Under the pieces are notes generated by a model that ran no database searches, was not told the DNA's origin, and worked only from the letters and a program-made list of their open reading frames with translations. DNA of 64,000 bases from Poriferisodalis sp965226645 (GTDB lineage: Bacteria > Actinomycetota > Acidimicrobiia > Acidimicrobiales > Poriferisodalaceae): positions 868,001 through 932,000 of the forward strand of contig CBDDDL010000003.1 of NCBI GenBank assembly GCA_965226645.1. The letters run 5' to 3'. Position numbers and translations under genes: made by a program. The first letter of the stretch is position 1. Every line of letters starts with the position of its first letter. Of this stretch, positions 27,001 through 41,000 are shown one piece after another.

Positions 27001-30000
27001 TTAGGGATTGCCAAGGACTCGACGAGCCGCTGCAGCAGCCGTCTGGGTACGACTGGAACCGCTATAGCGGACGACCCGGGAGCCGGGAGCGAGCTCTCGT
27101 ATTGCCCGCTCCAGATCGGCCGAGATGACAGCGTTCCCGCCGATGAGCACCACCCTGAATGGCTGGTATGCCGTGATGATCTGGGCAGTCGGAATGGTCA
27201 GCGATTGCGCTGTCGAATAGAGCACGGCCGATCGGCTTGTGCGGGCTGAAACCGCCGCCGCTATGCCGACGTCGGGAGCGCCCCAGCCGTTGGCGATGAT
27301 GAGCGTTGTGCCTTCGTCGGACACGTCGGTGCGGGTAACGAGAATGCTCCGTGCCACGTTTGCCGCTGTGTCAGCGCGTGTCGTCCCGCTGATGCGCTCG
27401 ACATCGGCAGCGGGCACAACGCCGCGAATCGCAGCCTCCACTTCCGATCCCACAGCAGACGTTCCGCCGACGATGACCACTCGGGATGGCCGCCGGTCGC
27501 TCAGGAGCGATTCAGTGGCATCGGGCAGACTCGACGAGGTGACGTACAGGACCGCCGATCCGGGGGTGCGTGCCGACAGCGCTGCGGCCACGCCGATGTC
27601 AGCCGGACTCCAGCCATTGGCAATGATTGCCACCCTGGCGCTCGAGGAGCCCGCCAGTGCTCGGCGAGCGACAGCCGCCGCGGTATCGACGCGGGTCGCA
27701 CCCGACAGGCGCCGCACCGATTCGCTCTCCGATACACGCCGGATCTCGGCGAGAGCCGTAGCGCTCACTGCTGCGTCGCCGCCGACCACCACGACTTCAG
27801 CGGGAAGATAGTCACGCAGCAGGCTGCGAGCCGCAGTCGACAGCCGGCTCCCATCGGTGTAGATCACAGCAGACTCGGGAGTCCGCGCCGACAGCGCCGC
27901 CGCTACACCGATATCGGCTGGACGCCAACCATTCGCCACGATGACCACAGCGGTGCTCGGTTCTGTATCGCCACCGCCGCCACCGCCGCCTGTGCCGGTG
28001 ACGGTGACGATACGCCTGACGACGGGCCGTATCTTCACGTCTTCGGTCACCTTCTCGGACGAAATGGCTTTCAGCGGCACCGACTTGGTTCCATGCAGGT
28101 CGGTGTATTCGGTGACGCGTACGCGCAAGTAATATCCCGCATCGTCGGCGACTGGCGTGTATGTGTGGCCGAGAGTCCCGGAAGCCGTGACGAGCTCCCA
28201 CTCACTGTCTTGCGGGGGGTCCACCGCCGGGGGGTCCACCTTTGAGCGCCACCAGGTCCACGTCACTGACGTCACACCTCCGTCGGGGTCGGTCAGCGAT
28301 GCTCGGTAAGGGCTGTTGACAGACGGGCTATCGGGAATGACGAGCGAACCGTCTTCGTCGAGATTGCGCACCACGATTGTCAGAAGTACTTCCGCGTCAA
28401 TACTCGTGTCGGGCTGGCCCTCGTTGTCGAGGCTGTCAGTTGCTCTCAAGGTGACTGCGTAGGAAGCCCTTTTCTCAAAGTCGATGGTGGCGGTTGACCT
28501 GGCGGATATCTGTCCGCTCAGCGGATCGAGGCTGAAATCCTTGTTGAAGGCTGTCAGTTCCGCCGCATCGGCGGAATCGACTGAGTAGTTCAAGACATCT
28601 GATTGCGGATCGGTGGCGGCCACAAGCTTCGTCCAGTCATCACCCGTCATGTTCTCGTCGACCGTGAGTTCCTCGACGCTGTTGGTGAAGCGCGGCGCGC
28701 TATTCGTGACGACGGTGGCCACCGTATCTGCGGTTGTCTGAAACTGCGTTTTTCCCGGGCCGTGATCATCGGTGTAGGTGACGACCGCTCTGAGGTATCG
28801 CCCGAGGTCGCTGACAGTGACCGTGTAGGTCGCTGCAATCGCACTCGTGATGTCCGTGAATCCGCTAGTGCTCGACGTTGACGATTGCCATTTCCAAGTC
28901 TCACCGCTGATCCCACCGTCCGGATCTTGCACCTCTGCAGTCAGCGTTGAAACCACCTCGGTATCTCCGGTGATCGTGACTGTGCCGGGTTCATCCTCAT
29001 TCGTGACGTCGATGGTGAAGTCCTTCGTGGCGTCGATCTCTGTCCCGTCGATCACTGTCCAAGGTGCACCCATGGCGTTCTTGCCGTCGTGCACGTTCAT
29101 CGTCAGCTCGAATGTCGGCTTCGACTCATGGTCGAGACGCGCCCCGGACTTGACCGCGATTTGGCCGGTACTGTCATCCAGCACGAAGTTGGCGTGGAAG
29201 CCGGCGGCATCGGTTCCAGTGACTGAGTAGCTGAGTGTGTCGCCTGCATCGTCGTCGGTCGCGGCGACGGTACCTACCAGGTCGTTCTCACGGGCTGATT
29301 CCGAGACAGTGAGATCGACAGGCTCCAACTCGAATAGGGGAGCGGTATTGGGGGCGAGCGGCATGCTGTTCGTTCCGTTGACCGCGCCTCGGCCCGCCCT
29401 GTTGTGAGCAGCAACTTCGAAGATGTGCAAGACGCCATTCGTGAGTCCGCTGACCACGGCCATTCGCTCGTCATCGAGGCTGTTGTCGGCGTCACTGTCC
29501 GTTACATCCGTCCAGGCGCTCCACTGGCGGCCCGCTGGTTGGTGGCGGTAGGAGTACTTGGTGACCGGCGAGCCCCCGTCGTTGTCAGGCGGCATCCACA
29601 TCAGCGTCACTTGCGCGTCGCCGCCGGCTGCGCTCAGGGTCTTGGGTTGGTCAGGCGCTGCAATTGCGTCAATTGCGTCGCCTCCGATGGCCATGCGTAC
29701 TGCTCGGCTGCGTGTGTCAGCGACCCACATCGTCGCTGCGTTCGGATCGCCCCAGTACGCGGTGTTTGCGATAGCCCAGCCTGGTGCTCGTCCGTTGTCC
29801 TCGCCGTCCGACGAAGTGGAGCCAAGCCGGAAGCCACCGCCGGTTGCTCGCACGACAAGCCAGTAGCTGGTGCTGGCCTCGAGCAGGATTCCGGTGTGCG
29901 TGAACTCTTCGCGGGTGGTTACCAACGCGTCGAAGCTGCCTGCAGGAGTCAGCCCTGGCATCGGCGTTGTCGAATCCGGCACTCCCGAGGCATCCCGCAG

Positions 30001-33000
30001 AATCTGGACTTCGAGCGCCGCTCCCACGTCGGCGGCGAGCCCCAATTGCACACTGCGCAGCCAGTAGCCCCCTGAATTCGACCCTGTCGTGAATTGCTGG
30101 GCCAATGCGGGCGGTGTCGCTGCCGTCGACGAATCCAGCAGGGCGTTGTCGCCCTGTGCCTCGCCGGTTTCGGTCACAGCACCGCCTGCCTGGGAGAGAT
30201 TCCTCACCAAGGCCGCTTCGCTGTGCGGCGATGAGCCCACGGGATGCGGCACAGTGCCCGACAGCATCTTGCCCGAGCCCTCGCCGTCTGTGTAGGTGAC
30301 AGACACCCTCAGGTAACGGTCGGCGTCTTCGATCGTCGGCGTGTAGCTCGCCGCAGTGCCATTCGAGGTGACATTTTCGAAGGTGCCGTTCTTCGTGCTT
30401 GACCAAGCCCACTCCCACGATTCACCAGAGATGCTGCCATCGGGATCCTCGATCAGCGCGCGCAGCGATGTTCCTACCTGCGGCTGCAACATGTCGAAGC
30501 CGAGAGTGCCGGGCTCCTCGACATTGCCGACGTCGATGGTGAGCGTCAGCGTGTCGTCAAAGGCGGTGTCCGTGGCACCGGAGCCATTCTTGCTGTCGGA
30601 GACCTCCAGTGTGACGCTGTATGAAGGCCGTTCCTCGAAATCGATAGTTGCACTTGCCTTCACGGATATCTGTGCAGTTGAATCGTCAAAGTCAAAGTCC
30701 TGCTCAAATGCAGCGACTTGGGCGGAGGTGCCGGTGATCCTGTACGTCAGTTGATCACCGGTGTCGGTGTCAACCGCCGCGGTCGGCGTGAGGACGACTC
30801 CTGGGCTGGAGTTCTCATCGATTGACAGTGTCTCGGCGGCATCCGCAAATGTCGGCTGAGCATTCGTGACGAGCGCCTGCACCCCGCTGGTCGTGGTGGC
30901 CTGCCCCGTCTTGTTGACGCCGTGCTTGTCCGTATAGCTGACGGTGGCACGCAGATAGTCATCGGCATCGCCGGCGGCCGGTGTATAGGTGTCCGACTCC
31001 GCATCCATGATGTCGGTGAATACCGAGTTGATCGTCGCAGAGGACTGCCACTTCCAGGCCACGCTCGACGTCGGAACGTCAGGGTCGGACAATGACGCCG
31101 TTATGGCAGTTCCCTCGATAGGCGTCGGCGTCGACAAGGTGACCTGACCCGCCTCGTCCACATCGGTCACGGTGATCGTCAGGGTCAGCGTGTCATCGAT
31201 GGAGGTGTCATCTTCGAGATCGGCGTTCTTGCCGTCACTGACGTTCAGGACTATCGAATACGTGTTCTTCGTTTCATAGTCGATTGTCGCATTGGGATTC
31301 ACCACTATCTCGCCGGTCGTCGGGTACCACGCGAAATCAGTATTTCCTCCTGTGCCGGTGCTGAAGTACGCCACGTCCGTGCCGCTGATCGAGTACGTCA
31401 GATCGTGGCCGTCGCTATCAGTGCCGCTGCCGGAGTCATCAGTTGCGAGGAATGTGCTGCCCAGCGTGCCCGAAGTGGCATTCTCGCTCACCGTCAAGCT
31501 TTCCGTCGTAGAGGAGAAGCGCGGCTCAGTGTTCGTTTCTAGCTCGCCTCCTACCCGTGCCGTAGTGGCGTATGCCGTCTTGTATACGACGTCGCTCTGA
31601 GGGTCCAAGTATGTTGCCGTAAATCGGAGGAATTTGCCATCGTCCGCCTCTTTGACGGTATAGAAAGCCGAGGTGGCGTCCTCAATATCCGTGTATGGGC
31701 CTGCCAACGTACCCGATCTTGACCACTGCCATGACTTGTCAGTAAGAGGGGAACCGTCAGGGTCGCCGGAGGGTCCAATCCCGTAAAGACGGGTATCGAC
31801 GTCGAGACCGGTGAAAACCGTTATCTCGACGATCCCATTTATGGATTCGTCGACATTAGTGACATTGATCATCACCGGCAGCGTGTCGTCTGTGAGAACT
31901 GGATTCTCAGCGGTGTCTGAGTCGTCCTCCCTATTGCTCACCGTCAAGTCAACGATGTAGGAAGATCCGGTTTCAAAATTGATTTCTGCACCACTCTTGA
32001 CTGTAACCACTCCGGTTGCGCTGTTCACAATGAATAGGTCGTCGAATGACGGGGCACCCAGACCGGAAGACATGAACGTCAGCGTGTCGCTCGCATCAGG
32101 TACTATGAACTCTGGCGTGCCGACGATCGTGCCCGCTGGGGAGTTCTCTGCCACATCCCACTCGACCATTTCTCGGACGAAATAGGGTTCAGTCGGGATA
32201 ACAGGGAGGGCGTATCCTTTGATCTCGATCTTCACAGCGGTCACGTTCGAGGTCCAAGACGTGTCGATAGCAGCGTTCTTATAGCGTCGGCCATCCCCGA
32301 TCGTCCACCCATCAGCCGCGACGTCCTCCCTGGTGGAGGTCGTGTACTTATGTCGTGCGCCGCTATCGCCGTCTGGGTCGCTGATCACAACGAAATACTT
32401 CGTTTCCTTCGTCAGCCGCACGGGCGAGTCCGCACTGAATTCGACCTTGCTGTCCTGCGGAATAGGGGACGATGTCGACAGCTCGGCAAGGGGAAGGTCA
32501 GCAGGGTCATCGCCGTTCGCGCCGAAGATGCTCACTTTGGGCAAATCGCCACTCTCGTAGAGTATGGATACGCTGAGCAGGTCGTAATCTCCGTCATGGC
32601 TGCCTGTCATAAAGGGCTGAGCGCTGATATGGTCCGTGCCGGCTTCGCCGAGTGTCTCTTCGATGTTGGACACGAGCACAGACAGCCCAACTTGCGTTTG
32701 TACCGCAGCGGTCAATTGGCTGCTCTCGCCAGTACCGTCGGTATAGTCAACCGATAATTGGAGAAACTTGCTGACATCATCTTGGGTCACCGTGTACGTA
32801 ACAGCAGTTGCATCGCTGATGTTACTGAATGGCCCTGCGGCGGCATCTGCACGCGCCCATTGCCATTGAGAGACTGAGACCGAACCATCGGGATCGGTCA
32901 ACGTCGCGGTGAGTCTCGAACCTATCTCGACCTCGCCATCTATTTCGAGCGAACCAGTCTCATTGATGTTGGCGACATCGATGTTCAGCGTCACGGTGGC

Positions 33001-34721
33001 GTCAATGGTCTCTTGCCCCTCGAGTTCGGTGTACCCATCACCATCGGTACCGTCGGTTACCTGCAGTGTCACAGAATACTCCGTCGGCCCTTCCTCGTAG
33101 TCGATCTCCACGCCTTCCTTGATCGTGATCTCGCCCGTATCGGGGTTCAGTTCGAAGACATTCTGGAATTCAGTCATGCGTTGAGGACCGTCCGCAATGT
33201 CGGAGTTCGCCACTATTGAATATGTGAGTTCATCGCCGTCTGTGTCTGTCGCTTCGACCGTCTCGATAACGCCGTCTTGGGCGGTGGTGCCCTCGTCCAC
33301 GGTCAGCGTCTCTGCGGCGCTGCTAAACATCGGCTGTGTAGAAGCGGGATCTGTCCGCACTGTTCCCGTCACATGGACGAGTGCTGATTGGCTACTTGTT
33401 GGTACCCACGCGTCGTTCAGCTCGTACAGCGATTCCTCGCTCATCGACCACCTTGGCCATTGTCCGGCATCCAAATGGGTCAATGATCTCGTCGTCGTCC
33501 ATGTGACGTTGAATATCGTGTCCCTGCTTCCGAGCGTGATGAAGTATGTGGTGTCGGGTCTAAGCTTGATCGTCTCAGGGGCCACAAATTCGACCACTGC
33601 GTCAGGCGTCACGGTTTCGGGTGTGTTCATCTCGGCAAGCAACTGGTGGGGCCGAGCGTCAGCGTCTGGCGGATCCCCTACGAGCTGAGACGTATACAAC
33701 TGAACCTGCTGCCTCTTGTCGTTTGCGTTGAAATCGTTGTCGCCGACAGCTGCGCCTATCCCTGTGACCAAGTAGCCGTTGGGGTTACTGCCTGTCGTGA
33801 ACGCCCGTGCCACCCAGAAGAAAGTGGATTCGTACGGATCGGCTCGGACATTGGACACCAATGTTCCGACCTGCCCGGTAGTGATCGAGATCGTCTTGAC
33901 TGGCGGCGAATGTATATCGTCGTAGGTGGCAGTCGCCCGTAGATACTTGCCGAGGTGGCCCGTATCTATTGTGATCATCGAGGCGTTTGCGGAGTCGATC
34001 GGCTCGAAAGTGCCATGCGGAGTGCTCGATTGATACCACTGCCACGACGGCGTCTTATTAGGGTCCGTCGTTGTCCCGTTATCAGGGTCTGTCAGCTGCA
34101 TCTGCAGCGTCTCGCCGACCTGTGCCGCGCCTGAGAGCGAGACAGAGCCGGCCTCGTCAATATCGGTGACGCTGATCGTGATCGTCAATGAGTCGTCGAT
34201 GGCCCCGCCTACACCGTCGTCGGTAACGTTGAGGGTTATCGAATAGCTCGGCTTATCTTCAAAATCAATCGTGGGATTGGCCGAGAAAGCGAATTGGCGT
34301 CTTGCACCTCCCAATGGATTTGGGAATATTTGAAGTCGGCATTGGGGGGGGGATTGACACCGCTTTCAATGATATAGAATGCCTCGGCATCGGTGCCGGT
34401 TATTGTGTATGCGAGAGTGTCGTCACTTTCGAGCCCGCCCAAGAAGAAAGGTCCGCTGAACCCGGACGTAGCGTTCTCTTCAACGGTCCATTCGACGACG
34501 TCGATGTCTGGTGCATTTGCCAAGGCGCTCCCCACGAAGCGTGGCGAATCCGTCCCCGCCAAAGCGGTATCGACCGGCACCAGCAATACTGATCCGGCCA
34601 CAGCCACCGCTGTGCAGGCTCTCAGAAATCGAGCGACCCTGGAGCGCATCGAGACGGCTGACATGTCCGCCGCCATGCGAGTGCGCTTCTCGGACAGCAT
34701 TCGGCAAGACTGTCTGGACAT
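27001..34721 (-). pseudogene. Giant secreted cadherin/Ig-like protein with C-terminal CWB2 repeats (frame break near N-terminus)
   Basis: Main frame 27001-34314 (2437 residues) lacks a signal peptide; the frame 34236-34721 supplies one (RSRVARFLRACTAVAVAGSV) plus the start of the first cadherin-like unit, so one gene is split by a frameshift near 34300-34352. The body alternates cadherin-like units (TIDFEDKPSYSITLNV, TIDYETKNTYSIVLNV) with Ig-like units (SWQWYQSS, DPDGSVSVSQWQW), at least three FTTGSN-type anchor-R-like domains and one fibronectin III domain (PDQPKTLSAAGGDAQVTLMW). Three CWB2 repeats (about 2110-2437) end the protein, opposite to the N-terminal CWB2 of the other paralogues. 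A wall-attached adhesin is inferred. The break may be real, phase-variable or a sequencing error. Confidence 0.78.
34344..34352. repeat. 9-G homopolymer at the frame break
   Basis: Nine consecutive G (C on the coding strand). Gain of one base or loss of two at this tract would join the signal-peptide frame to the main frame without a stop. Confidence 0.85.
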
Positions 34722-35052
34722 CGTGCTCCTCCGTCAATCAGAACTGGCCCAAGTGACCCTTCGTCTGCGCTGCGATCCGTAGTAAGGACGAGGGAGTACT
34801 AGCCAAGGATTTACGTTAATGGCTGAGAGATGACGCCAGCATGACTAATAGCACGAAGTAGCTGAATATTTGATAACGCTTCTAGAGCGGCGATGTCGTC
34901 AGCGTCTAGACAGACCTTCCGGAACTTTGGACGCGGGCCAGCTATGCGTTGCTTGCCAAACAACAGGCCGCAACGCCGCGAACGCGCGCAGGGAAGTTTC
35001 CGCTCGGCTTCTCACCGAGTTCTCGCATTGCGTCGATGCCGGCTGGTTTTGG
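34722..35052. other. Intergenic region, no gene seen
   Basis: 331 bp between two minus-strand genes. It must hold the promoter of the giant cadherin-like gene, but I see no convincing -35/-10 pair. A 19-base direct repeat begins at its right edge. Confidence 0.5.
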
Positions 35053-35094
35053 CTATGCGCAGACCCGACAAGCATGATGCCGGCTGGTTTTGGC
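35035..35094. repeat. 19-bp direct repeat spanning a stop codon
   Basis: GATGCCGGCTGGTTTTGGC occurs at 35035-35053 and 35076-35094. The stop codon of the giant WSDG protein overlaps the inner edge of the first unit, so the last residues (after YAYNMPANALPA) may be a recent addition. Confidence 0.75.
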
Positions 35095-38000
35095 GGGTAG
35101 TGCGTTGGCGGGCATGTTGTATGCGTAGACCTTGGCGTCCTGGTTGTCGGATGCCCACATGGTGGTGCCGTTGGACCACAGGCCTTTGGGGCTGTTGTTG
35201 CCCGCGGCAGCAAGTGTGTCGAAGTCCAGAGCCGCCCGGCGGTCGCCGGTGGCCAGGTCATAGGCGTAGATCTTGGCGTCGCGGTCGTCGGTGACCCACA
35301 TGGTGGTGCCGTTGGACCACAGGCCTGCGGCTCTGCCGTTGCCCGCAGAAGGAAGCCTGCCGATGTCGCTGGCGGCCCGGCGGTCGCCGGTGGCCAGGTC
35401 ATAGGCATAGATCTTCCCGTCGCGCCAGTCAGACACCCACATGGTGGTGCCGTCGGACCACAGGCCCTTGGGGCTGTCGTTGCCAGCGGCAGCGAGCGTG
35501 CCGATGTCGCTGGCGGCCCGGCGGTCGCCGGTGGCCAGGTCATAGGCATAGATCTTGTCGTCCGCGTCGTCGGACACCCACATCGTGGTGCCGTCGGACC
35601 ACAGACCGTTGGCGTTGAGGTTCCCGGCGCCGCGCAACGCCGTGATGTCCTTGGCCGAGTCGCGGGACATCGTGGCCAGCTCATAAGCGAACACAGAGCC
35701 GCCGAGGTCGGTCACCCACATCGTGGTGCCGTCGGACCAGATCGCTCGGGAGGCGCTGTTGCCGGCGGCCAGCTCGATGTCTCTGAGCGCGCTCCGGCCG
35801 AATTCTTCCACTGATTCCTCGGCGGGTTCCTGTGTTCGTTGGGCGGGTTCCTGTGTTCGTTGGGCGGTGCGGGCGGGCATGTTGTAGGTGTAGATCTTGG
35901 TGTCTTGGTTGTCGGTCACCCACATGGTGGTGCCGTCGGACCACAGGCCTGCGGGGCGGTTGTTGCCCGCGGCAGCAAGCGTGTCGAAGTCCAGAGCTGC
36001 CCGGCGGTCGCCTGTGGCGAGGTCGTAGGCGTAGATCTTGGCGGCCAGCTCGTCGGCGACCCACATGGTGGTGCCGTCGGACCACAGGCCTGCGGCTCTG
36101 CCGTTGCCGGCGCCATGAAGGCTGCCGATGTCCTTGTCGCTGTCACGCGCACCTGTGGCCAGGCGGTAGGCGTAGATTCTTCCGTTGAGCCAGTCCGCTA
36201 CCCACATGGTGGTGCCGTTGGACCACAGGCCTCTGGATCTGTTGTTGCCCGCGGCGGCGAGGGTGTCGATGTCGCTTTCGGGGCGGCGGTCGCCGGTGGC
36301 CAGGTCATAGGCATGGACCTTGTCGGCGCCGTCGTCGGACGTCCACATGGTGGTGCCGTCGGACCACAGGCCTCTGGGGGAGAGGTTCCCGGCGTCGCGC
36401 AGCGCCGTGATGTCCTTGTCCGAGTCGCGGGCCATGGTGGCCAGCTCATAGGCGAGCACAGAGCCGCTGAGGTCGGTCAGCCACATGGTGGTGCCATCGG
36501 ACCAGATGGCTCGGGCGGTGCCGTTGCCGGCGGCCAGCTCGATGTCTTCGAGCACCTTCCAGCCGAATTCTTCCGCGGAGGCCCGATTGACGGTCACCGT
36601 GTAGGTCTGGGTGCTGGTGCCGTCGGAGGACGCCACCGACACCGTGACGGTGTTGGCGCCCTCGGCCAGAGCGACCTGATGGCCCTCTGCCGCGGCATCG
36701 GCATCGTCAGGCGAGATCGTCACCGTCGCACCCGCGGCCGTGGCGACAGCAGCGACCGTCGCGTCCGTGACCGAGTCGGCCACCTCCGCTGAGTAATCGG
36801 TGACAGCAGCATTGAACGCGCCGATGTCGACGCCGCTCAAAGCCAAGCCGCTCAGCGTCGCATCATCAGAGACCGCAGCCACGCCGTCGCGTCGCTCACC
36901 GGACGATTCCCCGGCAGGCTCCTGCGACTGCTGGACCGGCTCCTGCGACTCTCCGGCAGGCTCCTGCGATTCCTGGACCGGTTCCTGCGACTGCTCGACG
37001 GGTTCCTGTGGCTGCTCGGCGGGGTCGGCGGGCATGTTGTAGGTGTAGATCTTGTCGCTGCTGTCGTCGGACACCCACATGGTGTCGCCGTTTGACCACA
37101 GTCCTCTGGGGCTGTTGTTGCCCGCGGCGACGAGCGTGTCGACGTCGAGACCCTCGCGGCGGGCGCCGGTGGCCAGGTCATAGGCGTAGATCTTCTTGTC
37201 GCGCCAGTCCGTTACCCACATGGTGTCGCCGTTTGACCACAGTCCTCTGGGGCTGCGGTTCCCGGCGGCGCGCAGCCCGGTGACGTCGAGACTCTCGCGG
37301 CGGGCGCCGGTGGCCAGGTCATAGGCGTAGGCCTTCTCGTCGCTCCAGTCCACTGCCCACATGGTGGTGCCGTCGGACCACAGGCCTTTGGGGCTGTTGT
37401 TGCCCGCGGCGGCGAGCGTGTCGATGTCGCTGTCGGCTCGGCGGTCGCCGGTGGCCAGGTCATAGGCGTAGATCTTGTCGTCGCGGTCGTCGGACACCCA
37501 CATGGTGGTGCCGTTTGACCACAGTCCTCTGGGGCGGAAGTTCCCGGCGCCGGGCAGCGTGAGGATGTCCTTGGCCGAGTCGCGGGCCATCGTGGCCAGG
37601 TCATAGGCGAACACAGAGCCGTTGAGGTCGGTCACCCACATCGTGACGCCGTCGGACCAGATAGCGCGAGCGCGGTGGTTGCTGGCCGCCAGCGGCGCGA
37701 AATCCAGGAACGTGCCGGGAGTCGCGTCAGCGGAGGCCGCGTCGCGTCCCGAACGAGTCGAGACGTCGGCTTGGTCAGTTGGCTGCTCGCCAGATTCCTG
37801 CGACTTCGCAGTCCCCTGGGACTGCTGGGCGGTGCCGGCGGGCATGTTGTAGGTGTAGATCTTGTCGTCCTGGTTGTCGGACACCCACATCGTGACGCCG
37901 TCGGACCACAGCCCCATGGGGCTGTGGTTGCCCGCCGCGGCGAGCGTGTCGAAGTCCTTGTCGCTGTCACGGTCGCCGGTGGCCAGGACGTAGGCGTAGA

Positions 38001-41000
38001 CCTTGTCGTCGTCGTCGTCGACCGCCCACATCGTGACGCCGTCGGACCACAGCCCCTTGGGGTCGTTGTTGCCCGCCGCGGCGAGCGTGTCGAAGTCGCT
38101 GTCGCTGTCACGGTCGCCGGTGGCCAGGACGTAGGCGTAGACCTTGTCGTCGTCGTCGTCGGACACCCACATCGTGACGCCGTCGGACCACAGCCCCTTG
38201 GAGCTGCCGTTGCCCGCAACAGCCAGCGTGCCCACCGCCCCGGGGCCCAGCGTGCCCACGTCGCTGGCGGCCCGGCGCTCGCCGGTGGCCAGGTCATAGG
38301 CGAACACGATGTCGGCCGAGTCGTCCGACGCCCACATCGTGGTGCCGTCGGACCACAGCCCGTGGGGGTAGAGGTTCCCGACACCGCCCAGCGTGGTGAT
38401 GTCCTTGTCCGAGTCGCGGGACATCGTGGCCAGCTCATAGGCGAACACAGGGCCGTCGATGTTGGACACCCACATCGTGGCGCCGTCGGACCACACGGCC
38501 CGGGCGGAGCCGTTGTCGGCGGCCAGATCGACGTCTTCGAGGACCTTCCACCCGAAATCTTCCGCGGAGGCCCGATTGACGGTCACCGTGTAGGTCTCGG
38601 CGCCGATGCCGTCGGTGGACCCCACCGACACCGTGACGGTGTTGGCGCCCTCGCCCAGAGCGACCTGATGGCCCGCTGCCACAGCATCGGCATCCTCAGG
38701 CGAGATCGTCACCTCCGAACCGGCGACCGTGGCAACAGCAACGACCGTCGTAGACGCGACCGAGTTCGCCACGTCCGCTGTGTAACCGGTCACAGCAGCA
38801 TCGAACGCGCCGATGCCGACATCGCTCAAAGCCAGACTGCTCAACGTCGCATCACCGGAAAGCACGGCGTGGCTCGTCCTGGTCACCACCACCGTGTAAG
38901 TCGTGGTGTCGGCGCCGTCGGTGACCGCGGCCGTGATCGTGTTCTCGCCGAGGCCCAAGCTGACCTGATAGCCGACAGTGCCCGTATCGGCGTCAGGCGG
39001 GGAGATCGCCACGCTGGCATCGGCGAGCGCCGGCACCGCGGTGACAGTCGTCGAGGTCGTGGTGACCGGAACGCTCACCGCATAGTCAAACCGGCTCGAA
39101 CGGAACGAGCCGAAATCGATGCCGGCAAGCTCCAGCGACCGCAGGGCCGTGACAGGGACCATGTTGTAGGCATAGACCTTGGCGTCATGCTCGTCGGACA
39201 CCCACATCGTGACGCCGTCGGACCACAAGCCCCTCGGGTTGTGGTTGCCCGCAGCCCCGAGCGTGCCGAAGTCCAGATCCGCCCGGCGGTCGCCGGTGGC
39301 CAGGTCGAAGGCATAGATCCTGTTGCCCCTGTCGTCGGTCGCCCACATCGTGACGCCGTCGGACCAGATGCCGCCGTCGGCGTTATACGTGGACACACTC
39401 TGATCGTGGAACGGCCCGCCGCGGCCGCCACCGGTCACATCCGGGATGGGGTAGCCATGGGGGTTGGCGATGTCGCGGGCGGGACGGCGGGCGCCGGTGG
39501 CCAAGTCGTAGGCGAAGATCACTTCCACGAAGCGGTCCGACACCCACATGGTGGTGCCGTCGGACCACAGGCCCCTCGGGTTGCGGTTGCTCTCCCGAGC
39601 AGTATCCGCGGCGATGTCCCTGTGGGCCCGGCGCACGCCGGTGGCAAGGTCGAAGGCGAAAATCGTGGCATAGCGGGTGTCGGACACCCACATGGTGGTG
39701 CCGTCGGACCACAAGTCGCCCAGCCGGCCTTGCCGGAAAAAGTCCGCGGCCGTGGCTGACCGCGTGGAGATGTCCCTGTGAGCCCGGCGCACGCCGGTGG
39801 CAAGGTCGAAGGCGTAGATGCGGTGGTTGTTCCGGTCGGCCACCCACGCGGTGGTGCCGTCGGACCAGAGTCCGGTCCTAGTGAACGAGGACCTGAAATA
39901 GGCGTCGCGAAACGGGTTCCAGCCGAAAACGTCCGCGGAGGCCCGATGGAGGCGCAAGGTGTAGGTCTTGGCGTCGGTGCCGTCGGTGGACTCCACCGTG
40001 ATCTTGACGGTGTTGACGCCCTCGGCGACGTCGATCTGATGGCCGACGGTAGCGGTGTCGGCGTCGGCAGGCAGGATCGCCGGCACCGCATCGGCGACCG
40101 CCGGAACCGCAGTCAGCGTGGTGGTCGCGACCGTGTCGGCCACGTTGACCGTATAGCTGGTCACGGCGGGGTCGAAGCTGTCGAAGTCGATGTCGCTGAG
40201 CGTCAACGCGCTCAAGGTCGCGTCGTCGGAGACCTCAGCGAGCGCCGTGGTGGTCACGACCACGGTGTAGGTCTTGGCGTCGGTGCCGTTGGCGACCGCG
40301 ACCGTGATCGTGTTGTCGCCCGGGCTCAGGCTGACCTGGTGACCCTCGGTGCCCGCGTCGGCGTCCTCCGGAGAGACCGCCACGACGGCCTCGGGGAACG
40401 CCGGCACCGCGACGACGGTCACCGACGTCGTGGCGGCGGGAACGCTCACCGCAAAACTGAGCCGCCTCGAAATGTCCGCAGGCGATGAGCCGATGTCGAT
40501 CTCGGCGAGCTGCAGCGAGCTCAGGACAGCGCTCACGGGCATGTTGAATGCGTCGAGCCGGTTGCTGTAGCGGCCGCCGCTGACCCACATGATGTCCCCG
40601 TCGGACCACAGGTTCTTGGCCCGATCACGCGAGAAGCCCGGGCGGCTCCTGCTGCCCGGGACCCTGGGATTCTCAAATTCCAGGGCGTTCCGGCGGACGC
40701 GCGAGGCCAGGTCATAGGCATAGATCTTGTCGTCGAGATCGTCGAACACCCACATGGTGGTGCCGTCGGACCACAAGCCGTCGGCATCTGTGTTGCCCGC
40801 GGCGCCGAGCGCGTTGAGATCCTTGCCGGGCAGATGGGCGCCGGTGGCCCGCTCATAGGCGTAGACCTTCCCGTCGCGCCAATCGGCCACCCACATGGTG
40901 TCGCCGTCGGACCACAGGCCTCTCGGGTCGTGATTGCCTCTCGAGCCCAGCGTGCCGATGTCGCTTCCGGGTTCGCGCGCACCGGTGGCCAAAACGAAGG

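Noticed and set aside
37675..39759. Long plus-strand ORF (694 codons) opposite the giant WSDG gene
   Set aside because: It has a repetitive His/Gly/Val-rich translation that only mirrors the WSDG repeats on the other strand.
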